64,000 nucleotides of DNA from Thozetella sp. PMI_491 (GCA_021432635.1 MU270063.1:248001-312000), one strand, 5' to 3'. Shown: positions 11,999 to 24,513, counted from the first letter of the stretch. Notes: generated from the letters alone by a model not told the origin. Translations and numbers: made by a program.

Positions 11999-14900
11999 TG
12001 CGGGCGGGGGGATGGATGACAGGAACGACGATCGAAAGATGTATGCAGCCACTGACTCGCACAATCCGGTCCCGACCGAACGACGGCGATGCAGGTGTCT
12101 GGCGATGTTAATGTATCCCACGAAGCCGGCGCAAGACAGTCCCCTCAGCCTTCTCTCCGGGCTATAACAGAGTAATAATTTGCAACCTCGTAGCGAAGTA
12201 CAGAAAAAAAAAACGCCCGAGCGCACCGCACCCAGGTCTGCGGGCTTCGAAACCGGGCTGGCGATGGCAACCACACACCGGAGCTATTACTGAGGTGGTG
12301 GTGCTTCAGGCATGACTAGGTGACATGGTCTCTGTCAGGGTGTCAAACATTGGGGCTTTCCCGGCGGCCGAACCCCTGCCTCCCTTCGAGACGAGCACTA
12401 CTGTAGTGTGTAACACCGCAGTAGGGGAAAGCGGCGTCCTAGTTGGGTCATGTCGACATTCGGCGAGGCAAGCCGCAAGCCCCTCTCAGCAGTAGCTCCT
12501 TGGCTGGGAGTGGCCGGTCCACCAGGACGTTTTGGGCAGGTACTTCATGCTCTCCGGCAGGCAGGGGAACAACCGGGATCGCCCCACACGTTCCTGAACA
12601 GTTTCGACTCCAAGAGATGCGGCTTGGGCTTCGCTCTGTACTATGTAGGCCACAGCGGTGCATGATGCTCTGGAGGTACAGGATATGGTAGCAGTGCAGT
12701 ACGCCACGCAGGAACAGAAGCCTGCCAAGGGGGTGGGGGTAGCATTCGGCGGTGCTTGGGGGGGCTCTCCTTCGGCAATAAACAGAGACTGTTAAGACTG
12801 TCAACGGTGGTGGCAGGTGAGGGCTTGAGCGTTTGAGCAGGAACCAGGCCCTCGGTGCGACAGACTACTCCCCCGCTCCACCTGTTCTCCCGACTGTTGC
12901 CCGTCTTGAACCATATGCCAGTGCGCTGTGCCGATCGAGCCGGCTACATGTCCATAGTGGGCTTGAGCGATGGAAGACAGATAGAGAGGGATGATCCCCC
13001 CGATTAAGCACCTCGCCTATCGACTGAACACTGGCTTTAGGAAGTGATTGTCTCCCTCCCCTCGTTCCCCACGCTTACCCCCTTCTCTCTTTCTTTATCC
13101 CGCTCTAGAAAGGGATAAATGGGCCTTCCCCTGAGCCCTCTGTTCGACCCGGTAATACGGCTGACCCGACAAGGTCGAGGCGAGTGCTGTGTAAGATGAG
13201 AAGATGTGACAGCTCTGTTTCTCGTTTTACACCGCCGGGATGGGCCTGGGCCACGACATGGCCCTCCGTCCTTTCCCCTTTTGTTTGTTATTGACAAGTA
13301 ATAATACAGCCACTCTCTGCCACGAGGGCCCCCTACATACTGAGGAGGGAAGAAGTCCATAACCGTAAGATTCCTTGTCGAGGTACCGGCCAGGGTCAGC
13401 ACAAGCTTAATACTTGCACAACCCAGCAGATTTGCCTATCAAACTCGTACCATGTCCTAGCGTGCTGGCTAGCCCCACGGGTTATACTTGCTTTAGCTAG
13501 GCACCCCGTTTTCTGTATTCCCTACAAGTACCTCCAGAACGGTACCTAGTGGGGCCCGGAGACTCGAGCTTTCTCGGGAGGTTTCGGTGGAGATTTGTGG
13601 TGGATACGCCGTACACGCCTTAAATTTTCTGGCGTGCGGGGAGGGCTTGCTTATGGGACGACAGTCCAGGGAAGCCCCCCGCCGCATCTCTGCTGTATTG
13701 TTAGTAACTTGGTACCGTAATCACGGTAATCGACCTTAGGACGTGAGGTGCTGAAACTGCCGGCAATTTCTCTCGAAACATGCGGCATATATGTAAAAAT
13801 AATCTTGGAAGGGGGGGGGGACGCCACGACCGACGCCTCTCCGCACGCACGGGGACAAGCGCGGCGGCGGCGCAATGATCTTCATCACTACTACCCCTTC
13901 TAGAAGGGCTGGAAGTGCTGGAAGTGTTGTGGAAAGGCTCGGAAAGAAGCCTGGTGGCGTCGGGAACACACCCTCAACGGCGGTCGCCCGAGGAGAACAG
14001 ACGCTGACATTTAGGGTAGTGGGTAACTGCGGCTGGCGCCGAGTTCGGCTAGAACGAAGGTGGACCACCAGCCGAGCCTAGCAGGCAGTGCGAGCCCGGT
14101 TTTCTCAGTTTTCTCAGCACAAAAAAGGGGAGGGGAAGGGGAGGGGGGAAGGGGAGGGGCCGCGGCTGCGCGGGTCAGCGCTGGCGGGAAGCGTTGCGCA
14201 GGGACCCCTAGGTAGCATTATCACCGTCAACTATAGGAAGCCCGATCGTGAGGAGGGGTTCTGCTAGATGACTTGGTTGTAGCGCGGCACTACTCCTTGG
14301 TCGGTACGCGAGGGGCTCCATTCCCTAGCAAGCCTAGCTCGCTAGCTCACTGGGGGTACAGCCAATGCCCGAACCGGCCCGGGGTAGGATGCACATACCC
14401 TGACTAGATCCGCCTATAGTACTACGTCCATACTGTACTTCGTAGCTATTCAGGATCAGAAGCTTGGCAGTTCATCCCCCAACAGGACAAGGTGGCGAGG
14501 TGTGCCCTCTGCGCCCACTCTGCCTCGGTGGGTGAAGATTCCCAAAAAAAAAACATCACTCCCCCAGCACTCCCTCTCTCCCTCCCCCTTCTGACCCTCA
14601 GACCCTCAGACCCTGCTCCTCCCCCCCTCCCCCCCACCAGAACATCAACAATAGCTTGCTCAGCCAGCGCGCCACCTTGGAGCCTGGAGGACAGCTCTGC
14701 CTCATCGAGTCCTGTATCCCCGCTCAGCTGCTTGGCATGGTTGCTGAAAACAGCGAGGTGAATCTGCTAGCCAACAAGGCGATGCCTTCTACGGCGTGCG
14801 CAGTGGAGTAAACAAACACTGCTGAGCTGCAATATCCATCAGCTCGACTTGATAGCGACTTGATAGCCCGGGCCACCATGAAGGAGTTATGGACCGCCCT

Positions 14901-15253
14901 AGCCAGAAGTGCGCTCTTCAGGCCCTGGCCAGACCCTTGCCCCGGGGAACTAGACCCAGAGGTACAGCCACATCCGCTCGCAATGTCCGATTCTTGCGAC
15001 CCATTGCTACCAAGATGGACCCATGGCTGCCATTTTCGGGGAGTTTGTGGATGCCATGCTCTCTGTCGAGGGTGATAATCCGAGATGACTATTGGATGCT
15101 GCATAAGTCTCATCAAATCATTTGGCTTGCTGGGGCCCTGTTGTAGTAGGCGCGCGCCCGTATATGAAGTCGCCCGGGCCTCCCATACTTGGCCCTAGAA
15201 TCATCACGAGCAAGTTTCCTGCATCACCGCCACGTGGAAAACCCCTCCTCATC
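11999..15253. other. Intergenic region with simple-sequence DNA, no gene recognised
   Basis: This 3.2-kb stretch separates the receptor from the tyrosinase. It contains a G10-type run near 13810, a strong G-tract cluster at 14127-14159, a polypyrimidine stretch at about 14570-14640 that includes tandem gaccctca units, and only short, unconvincing frames (at most ~130 codons). The last ~100 bp before 15254 include a TATA-like tatatga near 15161. Confidence 0.5.
14127..14159 (+). repeat. G-tract cluster (potential G-quadruplex)
   Basis: Six G tracts of at least four G, separated by one or two A: 14127-14130, 14132-14135, 14138-14141, 14143-14148, 14151-14154 and 14156-14159. This exceeds the usual four-tract G-quadruplex pattern. 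It lies far from any recognised gene. Confidence 0.75.
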
Positions 15254-16691
15254 ATGCAGCTCCTGTCGGTACTCTCGGCCGCCGCTCTGGTCTTTTCCCA
15301 GTGCGGTGTTGCCGCTCCCACCCCCGAGGACGCCTCTGTTGAGTCGGTCTCGAAGAAGTGCACCAGTCCCCTGGTCCGCAAGGAGTGGTATGTGATTGGC
15401 CCCCCCCCCCCCCCTCCCCGCCCGAGCACACGCATACACATATGCACGCACGGGTCGCTTCACTTTCCTCGCTTGACGCTCACACTGAAACAGGCGCGCC
15501 CTCACCAAGAAGGAGCAGTTGAGCTACATCGCGGCGGTCAAGTGCCTCCAGGCCAAGCCCAGCAAGACCTCGTCCGTGTACACTGGCGCGCAGTCCCGCT
15601 ACGATGACTTCCAGGCCGTGCACATCGCCATGACGGAGAGGATCCACTTCGTCGTAGGTCATAAGCGCTGTCACTGTCTTGTAGGACTTGTCCACTGACT
15701 CATGAACCAAAGGGACAATTCCTCCCGTGGCACCGCAAGTTCCTGGCCGTCTACGAGGCCGAGCTTCGGAGCACCTGCGGCTACACTGGTGCCCAGCCCT
15801 ACTGGGGTAAGTGACGCTCGGACAGGTTCGCAGAGCAGCAGCTAATTAGGTCATTAGACTGGACCAAGGATGCCGTCAGCGCGTCTGCTTGGGTCAACTC
15901 TCCGGTCTTCGACAGCAGCTACGGCTTCGGAGGTATGGCACTGACACTACCCGACCTCTAATGGAGATGAGCTAACTCGACGCAGGCAACGGTGAATACC
16001 TGGCTGACATCTCCGACTTGCCTGTCACGTCCCTGGCCCCGGGTCCTCTGGAGCCCCGGACTGGCGGTGGCTGCGTGCTCACCGGCCCCTTCGCCAACCA
16101 CACTGTCAGCATGGGTCCTGGCAACAGCCTGACCTACACCCCCCACTGCCTGCGCCGTGACTTCATCACCACCCTCGCCACCAAGAAGCTCACCCAGGCC
16201 GAGGTCAACTGGGAGTCGTCTGCCTCCACCTTCTGGCTCTACACCCAGCACATCGAGATCGCCAACATGTCGTCTGATCTCTCCGGCATCACCACCCACG
16301 GTGGCGGCCACTTCAGCGTCGGCGGCACCACCGGCGAGATGTCCGACATGTACTCTTCCCCGGGAGACCCGCTGTTTTTCCTTCACCACGGCAAGCTTGA
16401 CTATGAGTGGAACAGGTGGCAGCATCTCGGTGGGTGTTGTTCGTTGCTATTTATCCCCTGTACTTGAGAAGAACTAAGAGCTAACCTTATCTCACAGCCT
16501 GGGCCACCCGCAAGTCCGAGATTGCCGGACCCGACACCATGTGGGCTTACCCCTACAACTACTGGGGCGACGTCCCGTACAAGAACATCACCCTGGACTT
16601 CACCCTCCAGTACCCTAACCTGGCCTCCAACGTCACCATTCGCGATGTCATGGACATCACCGGCGGTGAGCTTTGCTACGTCTACGCTTAG
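15254..16691 (+). CDS. Secreted short tyrosinase / catechol oxidase (type-3 copper)
   Basis: Six exons: 15254-15387, 15494-15653, 15713-15806, 15858-15932, 15986-16429 and 16498-16691, giving 366 aa with consistent phases. The signal peptide is about MQLLSVLSAAALVFSQCGVA. CuA ligands: His in FQAVHIAMTER, His in RIHFV and His in FLPWHRKF. CuB ligands: QHIEIANM, a GGHFS block and DPLFFLHHGKLDYEW. The family oxidises phenols or catechols to quinones with O2 (melanin-like pigments, phenol detoxification). Length and the stop shortly after ELCYVYA show that it lacks the C-terminal lid domain of long tyrosinases, so it resembles the short secreted enzymes such as the Aspergillus catechol oxidase. 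I see no Cys next to the CuA histidines that could form the thioether bridge. Monophenolase or only diphenolase activity cannot be decided from sequence. Intron 1 contains a C15 run. Confidence 0.93.
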
Positions 16692-18281
16692 GAGGTTTAG
16701 GATTCGTGTGTCCGCCTCAGCCAAGGCGATTCCTTTTTTGTCGGCACGGTGGAAGGTGGTTTTCGATTCTAGTACAAACTTGCCCTAGTCTATAATATAT
16801 GCCGTACAAATGGGAAGCCAAATAAAGGTTGAATTAAACATATGCCACTAAGTCAGTGCGGAGTAGTGGACAAGTGCCGTCGTATCCTCTTTTTTTGAGT
16901 ACCCTCTTTTTAGAGTGTAGCTTTTTTTGGGAGTGAGAGAGTTTGAGAAGTTTTACCCGCGGTAGCGACACCCACTAACTATAGCAAACTTTAACTTTTG
17001 GTACGCTGTCTGTGCTTCCCGCTCCTCCCGCTGCACGCGAAGATCCCGTGCCGCTTTGGAGGGTAACAGGCCGCGGTCGCTTAAAAGTTTCCGGCCGGTG
17101 CCATCGCCTGCGTCGGGATAATAATGAATGTGGCGTTCGGGGAGGTCCCAGATTGGGCTCTTGGAGGGGAGCTACCACACTTGGTTCACTGCATACACCC
17201 AGACCCTCGTGACGACGATGGCGTTCGGCGCTCGGCGTGCTCCCAACTTGGGAAACTCGTTAACTCAATCCCAACGTCGAGTCTCGGCGGCGCAGAGAGC
17301 CGCAAATTTTGACAATTGTGCATAGATTGAACCAGCCGTTGCGTCATTGTCCTGCCCTTTGTGCCCACAGTCCACTCTCCACTATCTACGGCAGACTGCT
17401 GCATGCCTTGCGCAGTTTATTTGCGGGTGCTGACTGAAGTCAGCCTAGTGATGTTTGCAGTGCCTCCTTGCTAGCTGACGACATGTCGATCAACCACCGT
17501 CCAGTTCATTCACTTAGCCTCTAGGCAGATTTGCCCCCCTCAGGCCCCCATAAATGGAAGCGGTTTTTTCTTCTTCATTCCCAGACCTATGGTAGAATGC
17601 CAAGTTGTTCCCAAATTCGATGTCTTTGGTTCAGGCATAAATTTCCCAGCACAAACGACTCGTCTCTTTAAGACAAGCTTTAAAAGCATCCCCAAATTTC
17701 AATCAGCACGTGGATATAGCACAGACGATCTGCTTCTATGGGCTCCTCGCTTTCTCAAATTCTTCGTAGTCATCCAGAAACGTCTACGGAGGCCACTGCG
17801 ACGCGGCATGTCTCGTTCCATGGGTACATTCCAGACGGAGGTAGGTGGATGAGCTCGTCATCCAGGAGGAGATGGGAAGATGATGCTCGGAAACACGGTC
17901 CTGAAGAGGCCGATCGGATGAGACGGAGAAGAATACGAACCACAGCCAGAAGACTCAGGGGTCCCGGTGCCTCCATTTAGCTCACTGTTTGGCCCCCAAG
18001 TGAAAGCCTTTCGCTCTGCCAACTATATGACAACCACCTGCGACGCCATTCAGACTAGGATAGAAACATGTTCTACAGCCCGAAAGTAATCTACGGGGGC
18101 ATATCTTCAGAGACTTTCTAGCTAGTTCCTGCAAACATACTCCCTAGTGAAACCCTCCATCCACCCTGGACCTTACTCGTCGCCAAAGAATAGTAACCAC
18201 AATGTACCCTAGCATACTATAGTAAATTCGAGAGAAGAGAACAATTTTATCAAATTCTAAGCTGAAACTGCTAGTTAGAGA
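16692..18281. other. 3' UTR of tyrosinase and intergenic region
   Basis: Begins with the tyrosinase 3' UTR, including an AATAAA signal at 16821-16826. The remainder has only short frames; the longest (17589-17852 and 17738-17980, +) are under 90 codons and unrecognised. This is the 3' flank of the permease gene at its right end. Confidence 0.5.
16821..16826 (+). terminator. Polyadenylation signal of the tyrosinase gene
   Basis: A perfect aataaa lies 130 nt after the stop codon, inside an AT-rich segment that differs from the GC-rich coding sequence. Confidence 0.5.
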
Positions 18282-20125
18282 TTAGATCGTGTACTTGAAT
18301 GCAGGATGCCTGTGGCCTAAGCTGGCAATGTTGCCCTCCGTGAGCCGGTAGTCTCGGTCGCCGCGCTCCCGCTTCATGTTTTCCCGCTTCAAGTAAGTCA
18401 CCTGCAACGTGATGAGGATGAGAACCATCACTAGAGATCCCAAGCAGGTATAGTGACCTGGCAGATAGTCGGGGCTGTGAATGCGGTCAGCAGAAGCTGC
18501 GGCCTGGAGGGATGAATTCACTCACGCAAAATCGGCTGTGTAGATAAACGTCGAGATGAAGGCGGCGAGGTTGGAAAATCCGATGACGAAGCCAATCCCA
18601 GTCGCTCGCACGTAGTGCGGCGCGAGGTTGTTTGGGAGCCAGCCCTGCTAGAGTTAGCCTCACCCGACAGCTTTGCTTGGCGGTACGTACCATAATCTAT
18701 CCATGACCCAGTGTTAGCAATTTCCTAGCATGGACGTTTCTGTAGCTACCCGGAGCATGTCTCAAGAGCAGGAGCTCAAATTCTCCTGATATTCAATGAA
18801 AATGGCAAAAGGAGCTTGGGGAGACTAACCATAGAAGACGCAGGAAATAGCCCAGCGGCGATAAAATAGGTACCCCCATAGCGAACAGTGCCTTTTCCCC
18901 CGATGACCATTGCGTAACCGATGATGGCAAGGACGACACCTGCGGCCATCGGAGGGCCACGGGCCTTGATCTTGTCAGAAACTTTGGTCAAGACGAGGAC
19001 GAAGATGAAGGCAACCATATTCGGGCCCACCGTGTACAGCTGCGCGGTGGTCGTCTGGTACCCCATTCCCTGGATGATAGTTGGGAGGAAGAGGAGCAGC
19101 GAGTACATGGGGATGAGGAGGAAGAACCAGGTCGTGGCACAGAACCACGTCTGGGGTGCGAGGAGCGCCACCTTGACCAGTCCCCAGTTGAACTTTTCGT
19201 TGTTAACATCCTCCTCCACCACGGCGCCGTGGGCATCGGCTTTCATGCGCTGCATGGCGAGCTTCTTTTCCTCGGGGGTTAGGAACCAAGCGTCGGCCGG
19301 GGTATGTGGGAGGGCAAAGAAGCATGAAATGCCAAAGAGCGTGGTCAATATTCCCTGGACTGGTTCGCGAGCCGTTAGCAGCAGGCAGGAGCTGGTTTTG
19401 GCCAGGATGACTCACTAAAGAAGATCCAAGGCCAGCCGTTGTATCCGTTGTAGTGAATTCGTGCCAGCCCTAGAGCCAGCAGGCCGCCGAACGCGCCTGA
19501 GAGCGGTGCCGCGGCATAGAAGATACCGATGCGTGTGACGATCTCGTGACGGCGGTAGAAGAAGGCAAGATAGACCAGAATGCCGCCGAGAAGACATCCT
19601 TCAAACGCCCCAAGGAACAGCCGGGCCACGATCAGCCCTGCGAGGGACTTCGTGAAGCCGAGGAAGGTCGTCGTGAGGCCCCAGCAGGTGATCAGAGCGG
19701 AGAGATAGCGGCCGGCCTTGATGTGCTTCACCAGCCAGTTGCTCGGGAGGTCGACCAGAATGTAAGTGATAAAAAAGACGGTAATAGCGATACTGAAGCC
19801 GTTGCCCGTCGCGACCCCTAGGTCTGCGGGCATACCCTCAATCTTGGCATTGCCGATATTGGTTCGATCGATGAAGGAAAACAGCCTGGAGGAAGGGCGG
19901 CAGGGTCAGGCAGATGTTTCAACCCCGTCGGGCTAGCCTTGAATGTGCTTACCAGATTCCAAACAAGAAGGGAATGATATGAATGTCAATTTTCCGGTTA
20001 ATGCGCTTGTCCGTCTTGGGGTCAATATCAAGCTGGAGCGTCTGCTCCCTCCGCAGAGCCTCGACATGGCTAATGCCTTGCTTCTCCTCGAAAGGGAGAT
20101 CGTCGTTCGGCGCGTGTACAGACAT
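18282..20125 (-). CDS. MFS permease, anion:cation symporter (allantoate/nicotinate permease-like) family
   Basis: Model of 496 aa from six exons: 20125-19953, 19885-19416, 19359-18830, 18696-18691, 18644-18526 and 18474-18282. The total is a whole number of codons. Family signs: the N-terminal KTDKRINRKIDIHIIPFLFG block, the TM1 junction LFSFIDRTNIGNAKIEG, ILVDLPSNWLVKHI, GAFEGCLLGGILVYLAFFYR, the central loop ADAWFLTPEEKKLAMQRM, and GWLPNNLAPHYVRATGIGF near TM10. Twelve membrane helices can be traced. Members carry organic anions such as allantoate, nicotinate or vitamins across the plasma membrane; the substrate is not predictable here. A 6-nt exon encodes the two residues before GWLPNN; skipping it keeps the frame, so that detail is less sure than the rest. 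Confidence 0.88.
18691..18696 (-). other. Candidate 6-nt micro-exon of the MFS permease gene
   Basis: On the - strand attatg is preceded by a branch point (gctaaca) and acceptor ggatag, and followed by the donor gtacgt; the next acceptor is ctctagcag. It encodes Ile-Met and brings the segment before GWLPNN to the length I remember for the family. Confidence 0.6.
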
Positions 20126-22536
20126 GTTCTTCACTGAGCTTCCGATAGTATAGAAGAGATCTCGACACAAAGCCGCGCTGCGCTCCGCCGAAAATGAAAA
20201 AGGAGGACTGTTCGAAGGGCGAGAACGTCCAAGATAAGCTGTGATCGCCCGGTCAACATCGGCGATGGGCCCATACAACATTGGCCTAGCTACAAGCAAG
20301 CTGCCGGCCTTACCCCGTCTCCAAACCGGCACGCTTCCCCGGATTTTGCGGAGCGACAGTTGCGGGGTTGGCGTCTGGGGAATCTGGGGTTGTGTGGGGG
20401 ACGAACTAGTGTGGCAAGTCTAAAGGGGCGAGCCATCCATGTTGGCCCTCCACATCTCAAGAAGGCATCGATAGTGGCTGACGGTGCCTAGTAGCTGCTT
20501 CAGGGCAATGGACTAGTCTCCCCGGACAAGAGAAAGAGTTCGGCAGAACGCCTTGGCGAAGGCGCCTCCCGCTTTGAGTCCTCGGCTGCTCAAGCTGCCC
20601 AGGAGAGCCAAGTTCTCGTCCCGCAAGGGGAACCCATCGCTATCGTAGGAGCGAGCATAAAGAATTTGTTAAGGGTTTTTTTCTGGCATTCTGTTCTAAA
20701 TGTAGAGAATGTCCACGTCCGCGATCCATGATGATTAGGTTGTTACGCTAGTGTCTGCCGTGGCCTATCGTGCTTTTAACACCGGCCCAACGCGTACTCA
20801 GGGTCGGCACAAGTGCAGAGAGATCGGCGGCAGGAGCCCGGCATACTGCCCCTGGTTTACGGCGAACATCGCCCAACCGTGCTGCGATGTCCACTTTTCC
20901 CGCCCTCAGATGCATCCTTTACCAGAGTCCCGGGGCTGCAATCGCTCATTTTGGCCGACCGGGGAGAAGACCATCGTGCCGCCATGCATTACAAGGGCTT
21001 CTTAATAATACATCACCCTATTAATCATCACGAGGAAGTATGCAGAAGATAAGGCATATGTACGAATGCCGGGTAGCTGTCGTTGGTCGAATTGACTGAA
21101 CCGGCTTAGCCGAACTTGAGCGATAGGGATGGGCAGATTTGAATATCACAACATCGCAGCTGAAAATCTACCATACACAGCGACTTGAGAGCTTGCCATT
21201 GGCCTGCTTTGAGGGAATGGGGGTTGGCTAACAAGAACGAATGGGAGAAGAGGTAGAAGTCGGCTAGCTGCCACTATACCAGGACGCAATACTCGCATCC
21301 AAACTGCGAAGTTCACGGCCCAATATAACAAACAGTTCGCGACTCCATGCATAATTCCCTTTCCCGTTGCGGTAATGTTATTCTAGAGTTATGGCCTATT
21401 GTCCTGTTGAACTGGGGCCCCTTTCTCTCCCACAGACAGCACGTTTCTCCATAATGGGCAAATTTGCCCGAACTGGCCAAAGCATCCCGAGTAACAGATT
21501 CGGCGTCCATGGCTGATCTACAGAACCCCCTCTCGGAACGCCGGATTGGAGCTTGCCACACGGCCCCGATCGCTGTAGGCGGGTGGCTTACTCTCCTAGT
21601 CCTCCCTTTGAGGCATTCCGCGAGGCAGATTCATGCGGATCCGAACAGTGCCATCGGTTTGGGCCAAACTGGCCAGGCAACTTGGTGCGTTTAACTGCTT
21701 AGGTACACCTACCTTACCTAGCTATCAGGGAGAGGCTGCCGGCCGCATGCACCAGGCAGGCTCGTAGGGTCTGCAGCAGGATCCCGTCGCAGCCGATTCG
21801 CCGTGGCTGTTAGCGGGGTCCCTGTCCTGACCTCAAGTTTCGAGCCCCCGAATGCGAAAAAGATGGAGTGCCAACAGCCGAAGACTCTTGCGTGCAATTT
21901 TGGCCACTGTGCTTATAGATAATTGAAGACCCGTCCAGGGAAGGCTCTGTTCTTTCGGTTTATTTTTCTTCTCGCGAAAGCTCCGCCGTTGCACCGCACC
22001 ATAGCGGCGCCGACTGACCTAAACTAGAAGTCGATGGGCTCCTGAGCTGACTTACCCCACCTCTTGCCCCCAATTGCTTGGCGACCAGCTCCTCTTGCAT
22101 CCCAACGAACGGGCGGCCAAGACACAGTACAAAGCGTCCGACACCACGAATGGATCGAGGAAAACGATACAGTTCGCCTTGGACCGTTCGCCATCTTAGG
22201 ATAAAGGATAAACGCCATTCCCAGCGCTGACGCTTCCAGGCCCAAAGCGGTAGGCTCTCGCTGCGCGCCCCAAGAGCCGAGCGGCACAGCTGCAGTGCTC
22301 TCCCCCGCACCCGACGTCAGCGACGCGAAGCCCCCCAGGCAGCCGCTTCGCCCTGCCCCTCGCCTCGTATTTGACCAGCCCCCTCTTTATCGCCCGCCAG
22401 CAGCCTCGACTAGCTTTAGCTCCTGAGCTATCAAGCTATCAAGCTATCAACCTAGCTTCCTAGCTATCTACAGTACCCGTGCTCCGAATAGCGGACTCGT
22501 GCTCCCCCTGTCCCCCACCGATTTCAGACACCAGCA
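20126..22536. other. Intergenic region between permease and AAA ATPase
   Basis: 2.4 kb between two divergently transcribed genes, so it holds both promoters. Only short frames are present. At 22426-22449 there are three tandem copies of agctatca, within the likely AAA ATPase leader or promoter. Nothing else is recognised. Confidence 0.5.
22426..22449 (+). repeat. Three tandem copies of agctatca
   Basis: Perfect 8-bp unit repeated three times about 90 bp upstream of the AAA ATPase start codon, followed by a related tagctatc copy at 22461. Confidence 0.8.
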
Positions 22537-24103
22537 ATGGATTCGCAGCACCCGCAAGGCCAGGCCCCCAAGGCCGAGGTCGACCAGACCACCAAGAAGT
22601 TCTTCAAGCACTCGGACGGCAAGCGCGTCAGCACCGATACCGTCATTCTCAAGGCCCTCAAGGCCCAGTACCCCAACCTCGAGCCCGTCATCGTGCCCGA
22701 CCAGACGGTCCAGCTCCTGTCGTTTGCCGCCGCCGGCCATGCCACCTACACGCCCATCGACGACGCCGGGGAAGGCCTGCCGTCCTCGGTGACCTGGAAC
22801 CTGTACATCCCGCCCGCCCGCCGCCTCGGCGGCGGCAACGGCGCCGTGCTCCGGGACGTGTCCTTCGGCAAGTTCCTGTACACTTTCGGCGAGGACGAGT
22901 TCATCCTCTACGTCGTGAACGGCCGCGACGGCACGAACTCGTACCCCATGGTCATCAACAACTATATCCTCGCTCCCGATCGCCACAAGGTCGACGCATT
23001 GATCTTCGCCGCCGGCAAGTGGGCTAGCGAGCTCCACGGCGAGATCTGGGTCTACGACCGCGGCTTTTGGCAGAAGAGCGCTGAGCTCTACAACAGCATC
23101 AAGAACGCCTCGTGGGACGCCGTCATCCTGAACCCGGACATGAAGAAGGCCCTGATCAACGACCACATCTCCTTCTTCAACTCGCGGGACACGTACGCGA
23201 AGCTTCAGGTGCCCTGGAAGCGCGGCGTCATCTACTATGGACCGCCAGGTAACGGAAAGACCATCTCAGTCAAGGCCATGATGCACACTTTGTACAGCCG
23301 CGACGAGGCTATCCCGTCGCTCTACGTCCGCAGCTTCTTCTCTGTAAGTACCTCCACGATGCTCCTCTCCTGCGCGGCCTATCGCCCCGCAGTGTGTTAA
23401 TGCCCCCTTCAGTACAGCGGTCCGGAGTATGCCATTGCTCAGATCTTTGGCAAGGCACGCGAGTTCGCGCCCTGCTATCTGATCTTTGAAGATCTCGATT
23501 CTCTCGTCTCAGACAGCGTGCGGAGCTACTTCTTGAACGAAGTCGACGGGCTCCGCTCCAACGACGGCATCTTCATGGTGGGAAGCACGAACCACCTTGA
23601 GCGCCTAGACCCGGGTATCTCGGTATGTTCCCCTCCGTTCCCCTCCGTCGCATAGTCGACAGCGAAGGCTGACTAGCGCGGCGTAGAAACGGCCGTCGAG
23701 GTTCGACCGCAAGTACCTGTTCCCCAACCCAATCCGGGAGGAGCGCGTTGCCTACTCGCACTTCTGGCAGGGCAAGCTGGCCGACAACAAGGACATCGAC
23801 TTCCCAGACGCGCTCTGTGACGCCATCGCCGACATTACTGACAACTTCAGCTTTGCGTACATGCAGGAGGCCTTCGTTGCCGCCCTGCTGGCCATTGCGC
23901 GGGCATCAGACGGGTCCGCCTTCGAAGGAGACTGGGTCCAGGACACGGCTGACGATTGGGTCGACGTGCGCCCGGCCGATGGCGGGGACCTCAAGGACAA
24001 CGTGCTCTGGTCGGAGATCCAAAAGCAGATCGCCATCTTGCGCGAGGGCCTGGAAAGCAACCCCGAGGTGGCGCGCCGATTCAAGTCTCTCAGCCTAGAG
24101 TAA
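22537..24103 (+). CDS. AAA-type ATPase, Bcs1-like fungal family
   Basis: Three exons, 22537-23343, 23413-23622 and 23687-24103, all phase 0, give 477 aa. The AAA module has Walker A GPPGNGKT (about residue 235), Walker B LIFEDLDS (about 292), a sensor-1 GSTNH, and the arginine segment RPSRFDRKY. The ~220-residue N-terminal region precedes the ATPase as in the large fungal Bcs1-like group, but I see neither a mitochondrial presequence nor the single membrane helix of true Bcs1, so a role in Rieske-protein insertion is unlikely. Substrate and localisation are unknown. Both introns have good donors (GTAAGT, GTATGT) and the splices restore AAA motifs. Start: first ATG of the open frame. Confidence 0.9.
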
Positions 24104-24398
24104 GGTGTTTGGGGGCAGAGGAAGGGAGACCGGGGCCAACAATTTGACAAACAGGCCTTGTTTGTTGTAAGATAGGCAGAAGCCAACTCTGTGCTGGGGC
24201 TGGTGAGCCACCAATTTGCGAGCCGCCATCGTTCGGACTTGTATGATTCGCTAGCCTTCGTCTCACATAGCTAGGACAACGAAAGCAACATGAGCAAGTG
24301 AATAGGGATGGTCTGGATCTGTGCTGTCAACCCTTTTTGGTTGAAGGCAGTGAAGAGGTGGCTTTGATTCACAAACAAGAATGAGAACTTCAACTAGC

Positions 24399-24408
24399 AT
24401 ATTTAAAG
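24399..24408 (+). promoter_or_regulatory. TATA-like element
   Basis: atatttaaag lies 106 bp upstream of the ATG at 24514 and after the AAA ATPase gene, marking this as the promoter of the next gene. Confidence 0.4.
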
Positions 24409-24513
24409 GCGTTGGCTACTTTAGTTCTCTCTCACTATGGAAAACAGGAGTGCACCTACCAGCGTTATCTACCGCATCCTCGGTTCGACCCGACTAGAAA
24501 CCACTTTGCAGCA

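Noticed and set aside
22537-24103. Calling the AAA ATPase true mitochondrial Bcs1
   Set aside because: No presequence or N-terminal membrane helix of the Bcs1 type is visible, and its N-terminal region belongs to a broader fungal group.
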